A stretch of 64,000 nt of DNA from Streptomyces pacificus (GCF_011766325.1 NZ_BLLG01000023.1:36110-100109), one strand, 5' to 3'. Positions 1 through 9,033 are shown, counted from the first letter of the stretch. Numbers and translations are program-made. Notes: generated from the letters alone by a model not told the origin.

Positions 1-900
1 CGAGTCGAAACGGACCCCGCACAGCGCGTTGTCGAACTTGTGGCAGAGGAACATGCTCCGCACACCGAGTTCGTGGAGTTCGTCGAGACCGCGGTCGATG
101 TCGTCCTTCCCGCACTGCGGGATGTCCAGGATCTGCCTGCAGCCGAACGGCTCGGAGGTCTCCACGCCGAGGACCACGGCCAGTCTGCCCTGCTCGATCA
201 CCTGCCGGGCCTGCGCGGAGTCGGTGACGATCCGGAAGAAGCCCTTGCCGGGTCCGCCGTAGATCCCGTCGATGTACGCCTGCATCGCGTACGTCTTGCG
301 CGCCTGCAGGCGGATGGAGGTCATCTCGTCGCAGCCCCGGTCCTTGAAGAAGTACACCGAGCAGATGACACCGTTGGTGACCAGGTCGTTGACGAGGACG
401 CGCTGCCCGCCGCGCCAGGCCCGCTCGATCCAGGCGTAGTAGTTCTGCTGGTGGGTGACCGAGTCATGGGCCGGCCAGTCCTTGAACGTCGGCCAGCCGT
501 CGGGGTCGTGGCGTCCGTCGCCGCCCTTGGTGATGAAGTCGAACACCGCGAGGGAGCCGTCGGGGTAGTGCTCCGGGCAGTCCTTGAGGGCATCGGCGAT
601 GCCCTGCTCGGAGAAGGCCCTTCCGCAGATGAGCCGTCCGCCGAACGCCTCGTTCGACATGATGTGGTTGTGCGCGTCCACAAAGCCGCGCACCTTTCCG
701 TCCGGGCCGGTGCCCTGGAAGGGCTCGCCCGAGACGTCGATCCGGGAGTCGGGTACGGGCCGGGCGTCGGGGACCCACCACCCGGACTCCGCGGAGGACC
801 CGGGAGCGGTGCCGAGCACCAGGGCCAGCGCGGTGAGGAGCAGTGCCGCCACCGCGAGGGGGCCGCGGCGGCGGCGCGAGCGCCGTGTCATCGTCATCAT
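1..900 (-). CDS. Secreted metal-dependent hydrolase-like protein (C-terminus cut by window edge)
   Basis: The reading frame runs from an ATG at 900 off the left edge, giving the first 300 residues. An Arg-rich n-region followed by a hydrophobic Ala/Leu stretch and a likely cleavage near residue 37 (AESG) indicates a Sec or Tat signal peptide. A DAHNH motif near residue 77 resembles the DxHxH metal-binding motif of amidohydrolases and M19-type peptidases. Several Cys residues suit an extracytoplasmic disulfide-bonded protein. An AAGG Shine-Dalgarno lies 5 nt before the start. Substrate unknown. The direction is certain; the family call is tentative. Confidence 0.65.
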   Translation of the reverse strand, partial: MMTMTRRSRRRRGPLAVAALLLTALALVLGTAPGSSAESGWWVPDARPVPDSRIDVSGEPFQGTGPDGKVRGFVDAHNHIMSNEAFGGRLICGRAFSEQGIADALKDCPEHYPDGSLAVFDFITKGGDGRHDPDGWPTFKDWPAHDSVTHQQNYYAWIERAWRGGQRVLVNDLVTNGVICSVYFFKDRGCDEMTSIRLQARKTYAMQAYIDGIYGGPGKGFFRIVTDSAQARQVIEQGRLAVVLGVETSEPFGCRQILDIPQCGKDDIDRGLDELHELGVRSMFLCHKFDNALCGVRFDS

Positions 901-1293
901 CCAAGCCTTCGCCGAGCGGGAGGGGGCCGGGTCCGTCCGGGGCGGGGACCTTCCCGGAGATCCCCCACTTATGTCATGACCAGTACAAGCGGTGCGATGA
1001 GGGTCGCGACTGCTGCACAAAGAGTCAATAGCCGGAGGCGAGCGAACTGCTGCCCCCACCGCCCGGCCGATCGGGCCGCGCCCGGGCCGGGGTGATGGGC
1101 GCGAATCCCGCGGCCGGGGGCCGGGCCTGCCCTTCGCTGCCGTGCGATCTAGACTGTTCGGCAGCGCACCGCACCGCACCGCGCCGCGCCGTTCGCCACC
1201 GCGCCGCCGAACCCGCTGCGGACCTGCCCGCGGTTCGCCGCCTGCGGGCCGGAGGCGGCGACGCTCCGCCGAATCCCGCCGCCAGGAGACGCC
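901..1293. other. Intergenic region, divergent promoters expected
   Basis: About 390 bases between two divergently transcribed genes. It contains a short run of CACCG/CGCCG pentamer-like repeats around 1165-1215 and a TAGACT hexamer at 1150-1155 that could be a -10 element for the phospholipase D-like gene. No convincing small gene or operator is visible. Confidence 0.4.
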
Positions 1294-2586
1294 GTGACCC
1301 CCGATGACGCCGTACGTCCGGCCGCCGACCCGGCCGGAGCCGCGGCTCCGGCCACCGGTCACACCGCGTCCGCAGGCCCGGCCGCGTCCGCACGCCCGGC
1401 GTCGGCGACCCCTCCGGCGCCGGCTTCCGCGACAGCCGCGGCGCAGCGGCTGCGCCGCAGACTCGAGCGACTGATCGGTGTGCCGGCGACCGAGGGCAAC
1501 GAGCTGGTGCCACTGCGCAACGGGGACGAGATCTTCCCCGCCATGCTGGACGCGATCCGGTCGGCGGAGCGCACCGTCGACCTGATGACGTTCGTCTACT
1601 GGCGCGGGCAGATCGCCCGCGACTTCGCGGGCGCACTCGCCGACCGGGCACGTGCCGGCGTACGGGTACGGCTGCTGCTCGACGGCTTCGGGGCGAAGGA
1701 GATCGAACAGGACCTCCTGGACGCCATGGACGGCGCGGGCGTGCAGATCGCCTGGTTCCGCAAGCCCGTGTGGCTGTCCCCCTTCAAGCAGAACCACCGC
1801 TGCCACCGCAAAGCCCTGGTCGTGGACGAGCGCATCGCCTTCACCGGCGGCGTGGGCATCGCCCAGGAGTGGTGCGGAGACGCCCGCGACCCGGGGGAGT
1901 GGCGCGACACCCATGTCCGGGTCCGGGGCCCCGCGGTGGACGGGGTCGCGGCGGCGTTCGCCCAGAACTGGGCCGAGTGCCATGACGAGCTGTACGACGA
2001 GCACGACCGGTTCGCCGAGCAGCCCCGGTGCGGCGACTCCGTGGTGCAGGTGGTCCGCGGCTCAGCGAACATCGGATGGCAGGACATGCAGACGCTGATC
2101 CGGGTCATGCTGACCTCCGCCGAGCGGCGCTTCCGCCTGGCGACCGCCTACTTCGCGCCCGACGCGTTCTTCGTCGACCTGCTGTGCCGGACCGCGCGCC
2201 GCGGCGTGCGGGTGGAGATCCTGCTGCCCGGCCCGCACACCGACAAGCGGGTCTGCCTGCTGGCGGGACAGCACCACTACGCGACGCTGCTCGACGCGGG
2301 TGTGAGCATCCGGCAGTACCAGCCCACCATGATGCACGCCAAGATCATCACAGTGGACTCGGTGGCGTCCCTCATCGGGTCCAGCAACTTCAACCGGCGC
2401 TCGATGGACCACGACGAGGAGATCATGCTCGCCGTCCTCGACGAGTCCTTCACCGCGGCGCTCGACGCGCACTTCGACGAGGACAGCGAGCGCAGCGCGG
2501 ACATCGACCCTGCCCGCTGGAACCGGCGTGCGGCCGTCCAGCGGGTCAGGGAGGCGTCGGTCGCCCCGATCCGGCGATTCCTGTAG
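1294..2586 (+). CDS. Phospholipase D / cardiolipin synthase-like protein
   Basis: 430 residues. Two HxKxxxxD (HKD) motifs are visible: HRKALVVD near residue 172 and HAKIITVD near residue 350, each followed by the Gly/Ser-rich segment typical of the PLD superfamily (SSNFNRRS after the second). The two motifs form one active site for phosphatidyl transfer or phosphodiester hydrolysis through a phosphohistidine. There are no obvious membrane helices, so it resembles ClsB-type rather than membrane-anchored Cls enzymes. The first 55 residues are an Ala/Pro/Ser-rich low-complexity tail. The GTG start is preceded by AGGAG. It stands alone. Confidence 0.85.
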   Translation: MTPDDAVRPAADPAGAAAPATGHTASAGPAASARPASATPPAPASATAAAQRLRRRLERLIGVPATEGNELVPLRNGDEIFPAMLDAIRSAERTVDLMTFVYWRGQIARDFAGALADRARAGVRVRLLLDGFGAKEIEQDLLDAMDGAGVQIAWFRKPVWLSPFKQNHRCHRKALVVDERIAFTGGVGIAQEWCGDARDPGEWRDTHVRVRGPAVDGVAAAFAQNWAECHDELYDEHDRFAEQPRCGDSVVQVVRGSANIGWQDMQTLIRVMLTSAERRFRLATAYFAPDAFFVDLLCRTARRGVRVEILLPGPHTDKRVCLLAGQHHYATLLDAGVSIRQYQPTMMHAKIITVDSVASLIGSSNFNRRSMDHDEEIMLAVLDESFTAALDAHFDEDSERSADIDPARWNRRAAVQRVREASVAPIRRFL

Positions 2587-2659
2587 CGCGGGGGCGTGCC
2601 CGGTTGCGGGTGTGCCGTCCGGTCGCCCGCCTGCCCTGCTCCGCGTACGGCACACCCCT

Positions 2660-2688
2660 CCGCCCGCCGCGGGTGCCCCGGCGGGCGG
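2660..2688. terminator. Hairpin between convergent genes
   Basis: Perfect 10-bp inverted repeat (CCGCCCGCCG at 2660-2669, matching 2679-2688) with a 9-nt loop, between the stops of the phospholipase D-like gene and the DUF5709 gene. Likely a bidirectional terminator; no strong U-tract. Confidence 0.5.
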
Positions 2689-2696
2689 CCTTCCCG

Positions 2697-3200
2697 TCAC
2701 CCCCCGGTGCCCGGCGGCTCGCCGAGGTCCTCCTCGACGACGATGTGCACCGCCGCCTCCTCGGCTCCGGCGGCACCCGCGTCGATGCCCACATCGCTGG
2801 CGAGGAGCTGCTTCTCCGTGTCCGGGCGGGCACCCTCGTCGGGTGCCACCAGCCGCCCGGCCCGCACGCTCCCGACCTCGTCGTCGATCGGCTCGCCCTC
2901 CCCGCCGGGCAGGTCTCCGATGCCGTCCCAGTCGTCCGCCGCGACATCGGGAAGTTCCCCCGCGAGCCGCTGGTCGAGCGTCTCGCCCTCGCGCTGCTCG
3001 GCCGCCGTCGTCCCCACCCTGTTCACGCCGAGCGGCCGCTCCGGCGGAGAGTAGCCCTGGTCGAGTATCTGGTCGTAGTCCGGCTCGTCCAGGGCGTCCT
3101 CGAGGTCCAGATGGGCCGCGTCCCCCTGCTCCTCGTGGGAGCCGGTGGGCTGGTAGACGGCATCCGCCATGCTGTCGCTCATGATCGTCTTCTCGCTCAC
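2697..3200 (-). CDS. DUF5709 family acidic protein
   Basis: Small, strongly acidic actinobacterial protein of unknown function, recognised from the MADAVYQPTG opening, the LDLEDALDEPDYDQILDQGYSPPERP segment shape (Asp/Glu-rich, ending in YSPPERP), a TTAAEQREGETLDQRL block and a final acidic stretch. It lacks cysteines, signal peptide and membrane segments, so is probably cytoplasmic and partly disordered. The GTG at 3200 is preferred because GGAG lies 5 nt upstream; ATG at 3182 is an alternative. No neighbour suggests a role. Confidence 0.75.
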   Translation of the reverse strand: MSEKTIMSDSMADAVYQPTGSHEEQGDAAHLDLEDALDEPDYDQILDQGYSPPERPLGVNRVGTTAAEQREGETLDQRLAGELPDVAADDWDGIGDLPGGEGEPIDDEVGSVRAGRLVAPDEGARPDTEKQLLASDVGIDAGAAGAEEAAVHIVVEEDLGEPPGTGG

Positions 3201-3598
3201 CGGAGCTCCGATCTGCGGAGGGCCTCGCGTCCCGGTCGGAGCGCCTCTCCTGGTTCGCGGCCCGGTGGCCTGCCCGAGCCGTCGGTGACGCGATCTTGGC
3301 GGGCACCGCTCGCCTTGCCGGGCCCGCACGGTTCCCGTGCAGCCCCGTGCCCCTGCTTCCCAGCTTAGTGCCGGGGCCGGAAGGGTTCACCGGCACGCGG
3401 CGCCCGGCGCCCGCGCGCTCTGCCCGGACCGCTCGCCCCGGCCACCGGTCCCGCCGGCCCCCGCTGCGCCTTCCCGTCCCGCCGTCCAGCCGTCGCGGCG
3501 GGACGGCCGCGGCCCCGGGCACCCGACCGGGCCCCTCCGAGGGGCCGGACGACCGGCGGGTTAGCATATGAGCACCGCCTAGCTCGAAAGATAAATCT
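3201..3598. other. Intergenic region upstream of GAPDH
   Basis: Nearly 400 bases between divergent genes. Unusually AT-rich for this window just before the GAPDH start (3560-3598), with a TAGCAT hexamer at 3562-3567 that could be a -10 and a GAAAG Shine-Dalgarno near 3586. GC-rich short palindromes occur around 3530-3546. No gene seen. Confidence 0.4.
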
Positions 3599-5044
3599 GT
3601 GACTGTCAATGAGGACTCGTTCACCAACTGGAAGCATCGCGAGGAGATCGCGGAGTCGATGATCCCGATCATCGGGAAGCTGCACCGCGAGCGGGACGTC
3701 ACCGTCCTGCTGCATAGCCGCTCCCTGGTGAACAAGTCGGTGGTCAGCATCCTCAAGACCCATCGGTTCGCCCGCCAGATCGCCGGCGAGGAACTCTCGG
3801 TCACCGAGACGATGCCGTTCCTGGAGGCCCTCGCCGCGCTCGATCTCGGACCCTCCCAGATCGACATCGGCATGCTCGCCGCCACCCACCGGACGGACGG
3901 CCGCGGTCTCTCGGTGGAGGAGTTCACCGCGGAGGCCGTCGCGGGTGCCACCGGCGCCAACAAGATCGAGCGCCGTGAACCGCGCGACGTAGTGCTCTAC
4001 GGCTTCGGCCGCATCGGCCGGCTCGTCGCCCGGCTGCTCATCGAGAAGGCCGGCTCCGGCAACGGGCTGCGGCTGCGCGCCATCGTCGTCCGCCGGGGCG
4101 GTGACCAGGACATCGTCAAGCGCGCTTCGCTGCTGCGCCGGGACTCGATCCACGGCCAGTTCCAGGGCACCATCACCGTCGACGAGGCGAACAGCACGAT
4201 CGTCGCCAACGGCAACGAGATCAAGGTCATCTACGCCGGCGACCCGTCGGAGGTCGACTACACCGCCTACGGCATCAGGGACGCCATCCTCATCGACAAC
4301 ACGGGCAAGTGGCGGGACCGCGAGGGCCTGTCGACGCATCTGCGCCCCGGCATCGAGAAGGTCGTCCTGACCGCGCCGGGCAAGGGCGACGTCCCGAACA
4401 TCGTGCACGGCGTCAACCACGACATGATCAAGCCGGACGAGCAGATCCTGTCCTGCGCATCCTGCACCACCAACGCCATCGTCCCGCCGCTGAAGGCCAT
4501 GGCCGACGAGTACGGCGTGCTGCGCGGCCACGTGGAGACCGTCCACTCGTTCACCAACGACCAGAACCTGCTGGACAACTACCACAAGGCCGACCGCCGC
4601 GGCCGCTCCGCGCCGCTCAACATGGTCATCACCGAGACCGGCGCCGCCTCCGCCGTGGCCAAGGCGCTGCCCGACCTCAAGGCGCCGATCACCGGCAGCT
4701 CGATCCGCGTCCCCGTCCCGGACGTCTCGATCGCGATTCTCAGCCTCAGGCTCGGCCGCGAGACCACCCGCGACGACGTGCTGGACTACCTCCGCAAGGT
4801 GTCGCTGACCTCGCCGCTCAAGCGCCAGATCGACTTCATCACCGCACCCGACGCGGTCTCCAACGACTTCATCGGCTCGCGCCACGCGTCGATCGTCGAC
4901 GCCGGGGCCACGAAGGTCGACGGCGACAGCGCGATCCTCTACCTCTGGTACGACAACGAGTTCGGCTACTCGTGCCAGGTGATCCGCGTCGTCCAGCATG
5001 TCTCCGGGGTGGAGTACCCGACCTACCCGGCGCCGATCGCCTGA
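3599..5044 (+). CDS. gap: Glyceraldehyde-3-phosphate dehydrogenase, N-terminally extended form
   Basis: Oxidises and phosphorylates glyceraldehyde-3-phosphate with NAD(P)+. The dinucleotide-binding start (VVLYGFGRIGRLVAR) appears only at about residue 128, so this 481-residue protein carries an N-terminal extension of about 125 residues compared with the usual 330-340. The catalytic Cys sits in SCTTNAI near residue 287 and the catalytic His region is HSFTNDQN. The C-terminal WYDNEFGYS motif is intact. The extension is predicted helical and resembles that of other long-form actinobacterial GAPDHs. GTG start with a weak GAAAG Shine-Dalgarno. Monocistronic. Confidence 0.9.
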   Translation: MTVNEDSFTNWKHREEIAESMIPIIGKLHRERDVTVLLHSRSLVNKSVVSILKTHRFARQIAGEELSVTETMPFLEALAALDLGPSQIDIGMLAATHRTDGRGLSVEEFTAEAVAGATGANKIERREPRDVVLYGFGRIGRLVARLLIEKAGSGNGLRLRAIVVRRGGDQDIVKRASLLRRDSIHGQFQGTITVDEANSTIVANGNEIKVIYAGDPSEVDYTAYGIRDAILIDNTGKWRDREGLSTHLRPGIEKVVLTAPGKGDVPNIVHGVNHDMIKPDEQILSCASCTTNAIVPPLKAMADEYGVLRGHVETVHSFTNDQNLLDNYHKADRRGRSAPLNMVITETGAASAVAKALPDLKAPITGSSIRVPVPDVSIAILSLRLGRETTRDDVLDYLRKVSLTSPLKRQIDFITAPDAVSNDFIGSRHASIVDAGATKVDGDSAILYLWYDNEFGYSCQVIRVVQHVSGVEYPTYPAPIA

Positions 5045-5381
5045 CATCCGGCGCCGGTGGTCCGGTTCCGCCCGCCCGGTACCCGGAGCCGGGCTCCGGC
5101 GGTCCGAATGTCCGGATGTCCGGATGTCCGGTTCCGCCGTCCCGGACGTGCCGTGTCCCGGTGGACGAGGACGCCCACCGGGGCCTTTGCCGGCCTGCAG
5201 GCGTGGCCGCGGTGCCGCCCCGTGGCCGCGCCGGTGCGAAGGGCCCGCCCCCCCGGCCAGTTGCCGCTGCGCGCAAGGGCCTTGCCCCGGTGCGCAGGCG
5301 ATGGGGAGTATCCTCGGCCGGCCGCCCTACGGGGGAGTAGCGTCACCGAACGTACTGAAGGCCGAGCAGGGGAGGCGCCCG
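5045..5381. other. Intergenic region between GAPDH and P450
   Basis: 337 bases on the same strand. Contains direct repeats of GTCCGGAT around 5109-5130, a hairpin at 5157-5182 listed separately, and the promoter region of the P450 gene. No small gene is supported. Confidence 0.4.
5157..5182 (+). terminator. Probable terminator after GAPDH
   Basis: 8-bp inverted repeat (CCCGGTGG at 5157-5164, CCACCGGG at 5175-5182) followed by GCCTTTGCC. Placed about 110 bases after the GAPDH stop. Confidence 0.4.
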
Positions 5382-6626
5382 ATGCCAGACCAGTGCCCGT
5401 TCGTGATGGACCCCGCGGGGCGGGACATCCACGGCGAAGGCGCCCGGATGCGCGAGAGAGGCCCGGTGGTGCGGGTCGAACTCCCGGGTTCCGTGGAGGC
5501 GTTCGCGGTGAGCAGCCCCGCTCTCCTCAAGCGGCTGCTCACCGACGCACGGGTGTCCAAGGACCCGCGCAGGCACTGGCCGGCCTGGATCAACGGGGAG
5601 ATCCCGCCGGACTGGCCGCTGTTCACCTGGGTCGCCGTGCAGAACATGTTCACCGCCTACGGCGGGGAGCACCGGCGGCTGCGCGGTCTGGTGTCGCGTG
5701 CCTTCACCGCACGGCGCACGGCCGCGCTGCGCCCCCGCATCGAGCAGATCACGGAGCAACTGCTGGACCGGGTCGCCGAGGTGGGGCGCCGGGGCGAGGT
5801 GGTCGATCTGCGCGAGGAGTTCTGCTACCCGCTGCCCATCCAGGTGATCAGCGAACTGTTCGGCCTGCCGGGCGACAAGGCGGTCGACCTGCGCGAGGTC
5901 GTGGACGGCCTGTTCCACACCTCCGCGGAGCCCGACGAGGTCACCGCCACCTACGCCCGTCTGTACCAGGTGCTGGGGGAACTCGTCGCGGCCAAGCGGG
6001 AGTCACCCGGAGACGACCTGACCAGCGGCCTCATCGGTGCACGAGACGAGGAGGGCGGCGCCCGGCTGAGCGAGCAGGAGCTGCTCGACACCCTGGTACT
6101 CATGATCGGTGCCGGTCACGAGACCACCGTCAACCTCATCGACAATGCGGCGCACGCCCTGCTCACCCACCCCGACCAGCTCGCGCACATCCGCGAGGGC
6201 AGCGCCACCTGGGACGACGCCATCGAGGAGAGCCTGCGGGCGGACGCACCCGTGGCCAATCTGCCGCTGCGGTACGCCGTGGAGGACATCGAGCTCGGTG
6301 AACTCGGCGGCCCGCGGGGCATGGTGATCCACGCGGGGGAGGCCATCCTCGCCGCCTACGCCGCAGCGGGGCGTGCTGCCGAGCGGCACGGCAAGGACGC
6401 CGACCGCTTCGACGTCACCCGGATCGACAAGGAGCATCTGGCCTTCGGCTACGGGGCGCACCACTGCCTCGGCGCCCCCCTCGGGCGCCTGGAGGCGAGG
6501 GTCGCGATTCCCGCGCTCTTCGACCGCTTCCCCGAACTCACGCTCGCCGTACCGCCGGAGGAACTGCTGCCCGTGGAGTCGTTCATCTCCCACGGGCACC
6601 GGTCCCTGCCGGTCCGCCTTTCCTGA
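5382..6626 (+). CDS. Cytochrome P450, CYP154-like
   Basis: Complete 414-residue class I bacterial P450. I-helix AGHETT (near residue 247), K-helix ESLR fitting the ExxR motif, and heme-binding FGYGAHHCLG with the Cys thiolate ligand near residue 365 are all intact. The ATG at 5382 has GGAGG 7-10 nt upstream. It faces the CYP157-like P450 with a single base between their stops. In Streptomyces, CYP154 members commonly pair with CYP157 genes at the end of conservon operons, which supports the subfamily guess. Substrate unknown. Confidence 0.85.
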   Translation: MPDQCPFVMDPAGRDIHGEGARMRERGPVVRVELPGSVEAFAVSSPALLKRLLTDARVSKDPRRHWPAWINGEIPPDWPLFTWVAVQNMFTAYGGEHRRLRGLVSRAFTARRTAALRPRIEQITEQLLDRVAEVGRRGEVVDLREEFCYPLPIQVISELFGLPGDKAVDLREVVDGLFHTSAEPDEVTATYARLYQVLGELVAAKRESPGDDLTSGLIGARDEEGGARLSEQELLDTLVLMIGAGHETTVNLIDNAAHALLTHPDQLAHIREGSATWDDAIEESLRADAPVANLPLRYAVEDIELGELGGPRGMVIHAGEAILAAYAAAGRAAERHGKDADRFDVTRIDKEHLAFGYGAHHCLGAPLGRLEARVAIPALFDRFPELTLAVPPEELLPVESFISHGHRSLPVRLS

Positions 6627-6627
6627 A

Positions 6628-8094
6628 TCACTCCCCCCGCCACCAGGCGAGCAGCCGGGCCCAGCCGCTCGCCGGTGCCGCGGCCGCCGGTGCGCCGCGC
6701 AGCCCCCGGTCCGGCGCGCTCCCGCGCCGGACCGCGGACGTGGACGCCCCGTCGCCCGTGGGCAGCCCGGCGCCCGCGGCTCCGCTGCCCGCCGTGTCCC
6801 CTCCGCCCCCCGGGCCCCGTCCGCCCTCCGCGGCGCTGGTGACGGGGCTGTCGACGGTGCCGTCGACAGCGGTGGTGACGGCGGTGGGCCGGAAGGAGAC
6901 CGGCAGAGCGGCGAGGGCGCGGTAGAACGGCCCCGGCCGCCACTGGAGGTCCTGCACCGGGACGGCGAGTTCCATGTCCGGGACACGGTCCAGGAGCTTC
7001 TCGACGGCCACGGCGGCGATCAGCCGCGCCGCGCCCTGCGCGGGGCAGGAGTGCGGGCCGGCGCTCCACGCGAGATGGGCGCGGTTGCCCGGGTGCTGCT
7101 CCCCGGCCAGCGCGGGGTCGGTGTTCGCCGCGGCGAAACTGACCACGAGCGGGTGCCCCTCCCTGAGGAGGGTCCCCTCGTACAGGACGTCGTGCACGGG
7201 GAAGTGCACGGCGTAGTTGGCCATGGGAGGGTCGGTCCACAGCACCTCGTCGAGGGCGTCCTCCACGGGCAGGCTCCCTCCCGACAGACTGCCCGCGAAG
7301 CGGTCGTCGGACAGCAGCAGGCGCAGGCTGTTCGCGATCAGGTTCTGCTCGGGCTCGGTCCCGGCGCCGATCAGCAGGACCAGGGTGTGCACGAGTTCCT
7401 CGTCCGTCAGCCGCGCGGGATGGGCGATGAGCCGCGAGGTCACGTCCCGCCCCGGCTTCTCGCGCTTCAGCGCGATCAGAGCGCTCACGGTCCGGGTGAG
7501 GAGTTCGTTCGCCTTCTCGGCGTCGACGAGTCCGAAGATGCCGGCCATGCCCTCGACCAGCCGCTCACCGTACTCGGGAGGGCAGCCGAGCATCTGGTTG
7601 AGCACCAGCAGGGGCAGCGGCTGGGCGTATCCGGCGAGCAGGTCCACCTGGCCGGAGGCGGCGAACCGGTCGATGAGCGAGTCGGCGCTCCGCTCCACGT
7701 AGCCGCGCAGCGCATGGGGCTCCACGGCACCCAGGCTCTCCGTGATCGCCCCGCGCAGACGGCGGTGCTCCGGCCCGTCGGTCAGCAGGGCGTTCGGCCG
7801 GTAGGCCATCATCGGGGCGACCGGGCAGTCGGCGGGCACGGTGCCGTCGGCCATGTCCCGCCACCGGCGGGAGTCCTTCGAGAACGTCTCGGGGCTGCGC
7901 AGCACGTGGAGCGCGGCGTCGTAGCCGGTGACGAGTGTGGCCCGCACCCCGGGCGACAGCTCGACGGGCGCCGTCGGCCCGGTCCGCCGCATCCGCCGGT
8001 AGGCGGCGGCGGGATCCGCCGCGAACTCCGCCCCGTACAGCGGCTCGGGGCAGCGGCGGCCGGTCTCGGGCACGGGGATGGGTTCGGGGGTCAC
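6628..8094 (-). CDS. Non-canonical cytochrome P450, CYP157-like, last gene of the conservon
   Basis: 488 residues with a P450 fold, but the usual signature residues are changed: the I-helix has AGTEPEQN instead of AGxxTT, the K-helix position reads EVLW where ExxR is normally invariant, and the heme loop reads AWSAGPHSCPAQG. The Cys ligand remains. Loss of the ExxR Arg is a known trait of the CYP157 family. After the last conserved strand (PVSFRP) there is a low-complexity Gly/Ala/Ser tail of about 85 residues ending in an aromatic WARLLAWW segment. The start overlaps the cvnD stop by 4 nt, so it belongs to the cvn operon. Confidence 0.85.
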   Translation of the reverse strand: MTPEPIPVPETGRRCPEPLYGAEFAADPAAAYRRMRRTGPTAPVELSPGVRATLVTGYDAALHVLRSPETFSKDSRRWRDMADGTVPADCPVAPMMAYRPNALLTDGPEHRRLRGAITESLGAVEPHALRGYVERSADSLIDRFAASGQVDLLAGYAQPLPLLVLNQMLGCPPEYGERLVEGMAGIFGLVDAEKANELLTRTVSALIALKREKPGRDVTSRLIAHPARLTDEELVHTLVLLIGAGTEPEQNLIANSLRLLLSDDRFAGSLSGGSLPVEDALDEVLWTDPPMANYAVHFPVHDVLYEGTLLREGHPLVVSFAAANTDPALAGEQHPGNRAHLAWSAGPHSCPAQGAARLIAAVAVEKLLDRVPDMELAVPVQDLQWRPGPFYRALAALPVSFRPTAVTTAVDGTVDSPVTSAAEGGRGPGGGGDTAGSGAAGAGLPTGDGASTSAVRRGSAPDRGLRGAPAAAAPASGWARLLAWWRGE

Positions 8095-8693
8095 GCGTGC
8101 TCCAGTTCGCTGGTGCGGGTCAGGAGGTACTCGACGAGGGAGACCAGCGCCCGGGTGGAGGAGTGCCGGTCGCGGGCGTCACAGCGGACGAGTGGGGTGT
8201 CCGGGAGCAGGTCGAGGGCTTCGCGCACCTCTTCCAGCGAGTGCCCCGGGGCGCCGTCGAACTCGTTGAGGGCAACGGCGTAGGGCAGGCCCAGCTCCTC
8301 CAGGACGCCCATGATGTCGAACGACTGGCCGAGGCGGCGGGTGTCGGCCAGGACGAGGGCACCGAGCGCGCCGCGGGTCATGTCCCGCCACAGTTCGGTG
8401 AACCGCTGCTGCCCCGGAGTGCCGAAAAGGTACAGCACCACGTTGTCGCTGACGGTGAGCCGTCCGAAGTCGAGGGCGACCGTGGTGGTCGTCTTGCCGT
8501 GGGCGCCCCCCAGGTCGTCCACCAGGGCACCCGCCTCGGTCATCACCTCTTCGGTGTGCAGGGGGCGGATCTCGGACAGCGTTCCCACCAGGGTGGTCTT
8601 GCCGACCGCGAAATGGCCGACGACGAGGATCTTGACCGCGGTGCGTACACCAGGCCGGAGATGGATGTCGTCAGAGGCGGGCGCGGAGCCCAT
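8091..8693 (-). CDS. cvnD: Conservon GTPase CvnD
   Basis: 200-residue small GTP-binding protein of the MglA/Ras-like conservon type. Walker A is GHFAVGKTT near residue 26, the switch region contains DFGRL, the G3-like segment is LFGTPGQQRF, and the specificity motif is NEFD, a variant of NKxD. It should cycle with the roadblock protein CvnB and the kinase-like CvnA at the membrane. It overlaps cvnC by 23 nt and the P450 by 4 nt. Conservons in Streptomyces affect development and antibiotic production; the signal here is unknown. Confidence 0.9.
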   Translation of the reverse strand: MGSAPASDDIHLRPGVRTAVKILVVGHFAVGKTTLVGTLSEIRPLHTEEVMTEAGALVDDLGGAHGKTTTTVALDFGRLTVSDNVVLYLFGTPGQQRFTELWRDMTRGALGALVLADTRRLGQSFDIMGVLEELGLPYAVALNEFDGAPGHSLEEVREALDLLPDTPLVRCDARDRHSSTRALVSLVEYLLTRTSELEHA

Positions 8694-9033
8694 CGAGCAC
8701 CTCCTTCAGGATGCGGGCATCGGACGGCAGGGCCGCAGGGATCGGGGCGAGGGCGACGATGTGCCCGCTGTCCATGAGATCGGCCACCAGCACCTTCGTG
8801 ACGCTGACCGGCAGCGACAGATGACCGGCCACCTCCGCGACGGACAGTGCCCCGGGACGGCAGAGCTCCGTGAGCCGCCGCTTCTCGGGCCCCAGGCCGC
8901 TCGGGGGCGGCCCGTCCGCCGCGATGAGCAGGGTCACGAGATCGAGGGTGCCGCGGCTCGGGTGGGCGCGGCCCTCCGTGACCACGTAGGGCCGCACCAG
9001 GCGCCCCGAGGGGCGTGGTCTGGGGGGACTCAT
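8671..9033 (-). CDS. cvnC: DUF742 conservon protein CvnC
   Basis: 120-residue DUF742 protein, recognised by RLVRPYVVTEGR near the N-terminus and a winged-helix-like C-terminal half (LSVAEVAGHLSLPVSVTKVLVADL). The family always sits between the roadblock and GTPase genes of conservons and is thought to take part in the membrane complex. The ATG at 9033 overlaps the cvnB stop by 4 nt; the longer upstream frame is antisense-like and lacks a ribosome site. Confidence 0.88.
   Translation of the reverse strand: MSPPRPRPSGRLVRPYVVTEGRAHPSRGTLDLVTLLIAADGPPPSGLGPEKRRLTELCRPGALSVAEVAGHLSLPVSVTKVLVADLMDSGHIVALAPIPAALPSDARILKEVLDGLRARL

Noticed and set aside
3365..5047. 560-codon minus-strand frame over GAPDH
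   Set aside because: Antisense of a clear GAPDH gene, with typical Asp/Val/Gly-rich shadow composition.
5101..5135. Repeats of GTCCGGAT as a CRISPR or iteron
   Set aside because: Only three adjacent short units without spacers; probably chance low complexity or a slippage product.
6373..8283. 636-codon plus-strand frame
   Set aside because: Overlaps the tail of the CYP154-like gene in another frame and is antisense to the CYP157-like gene.
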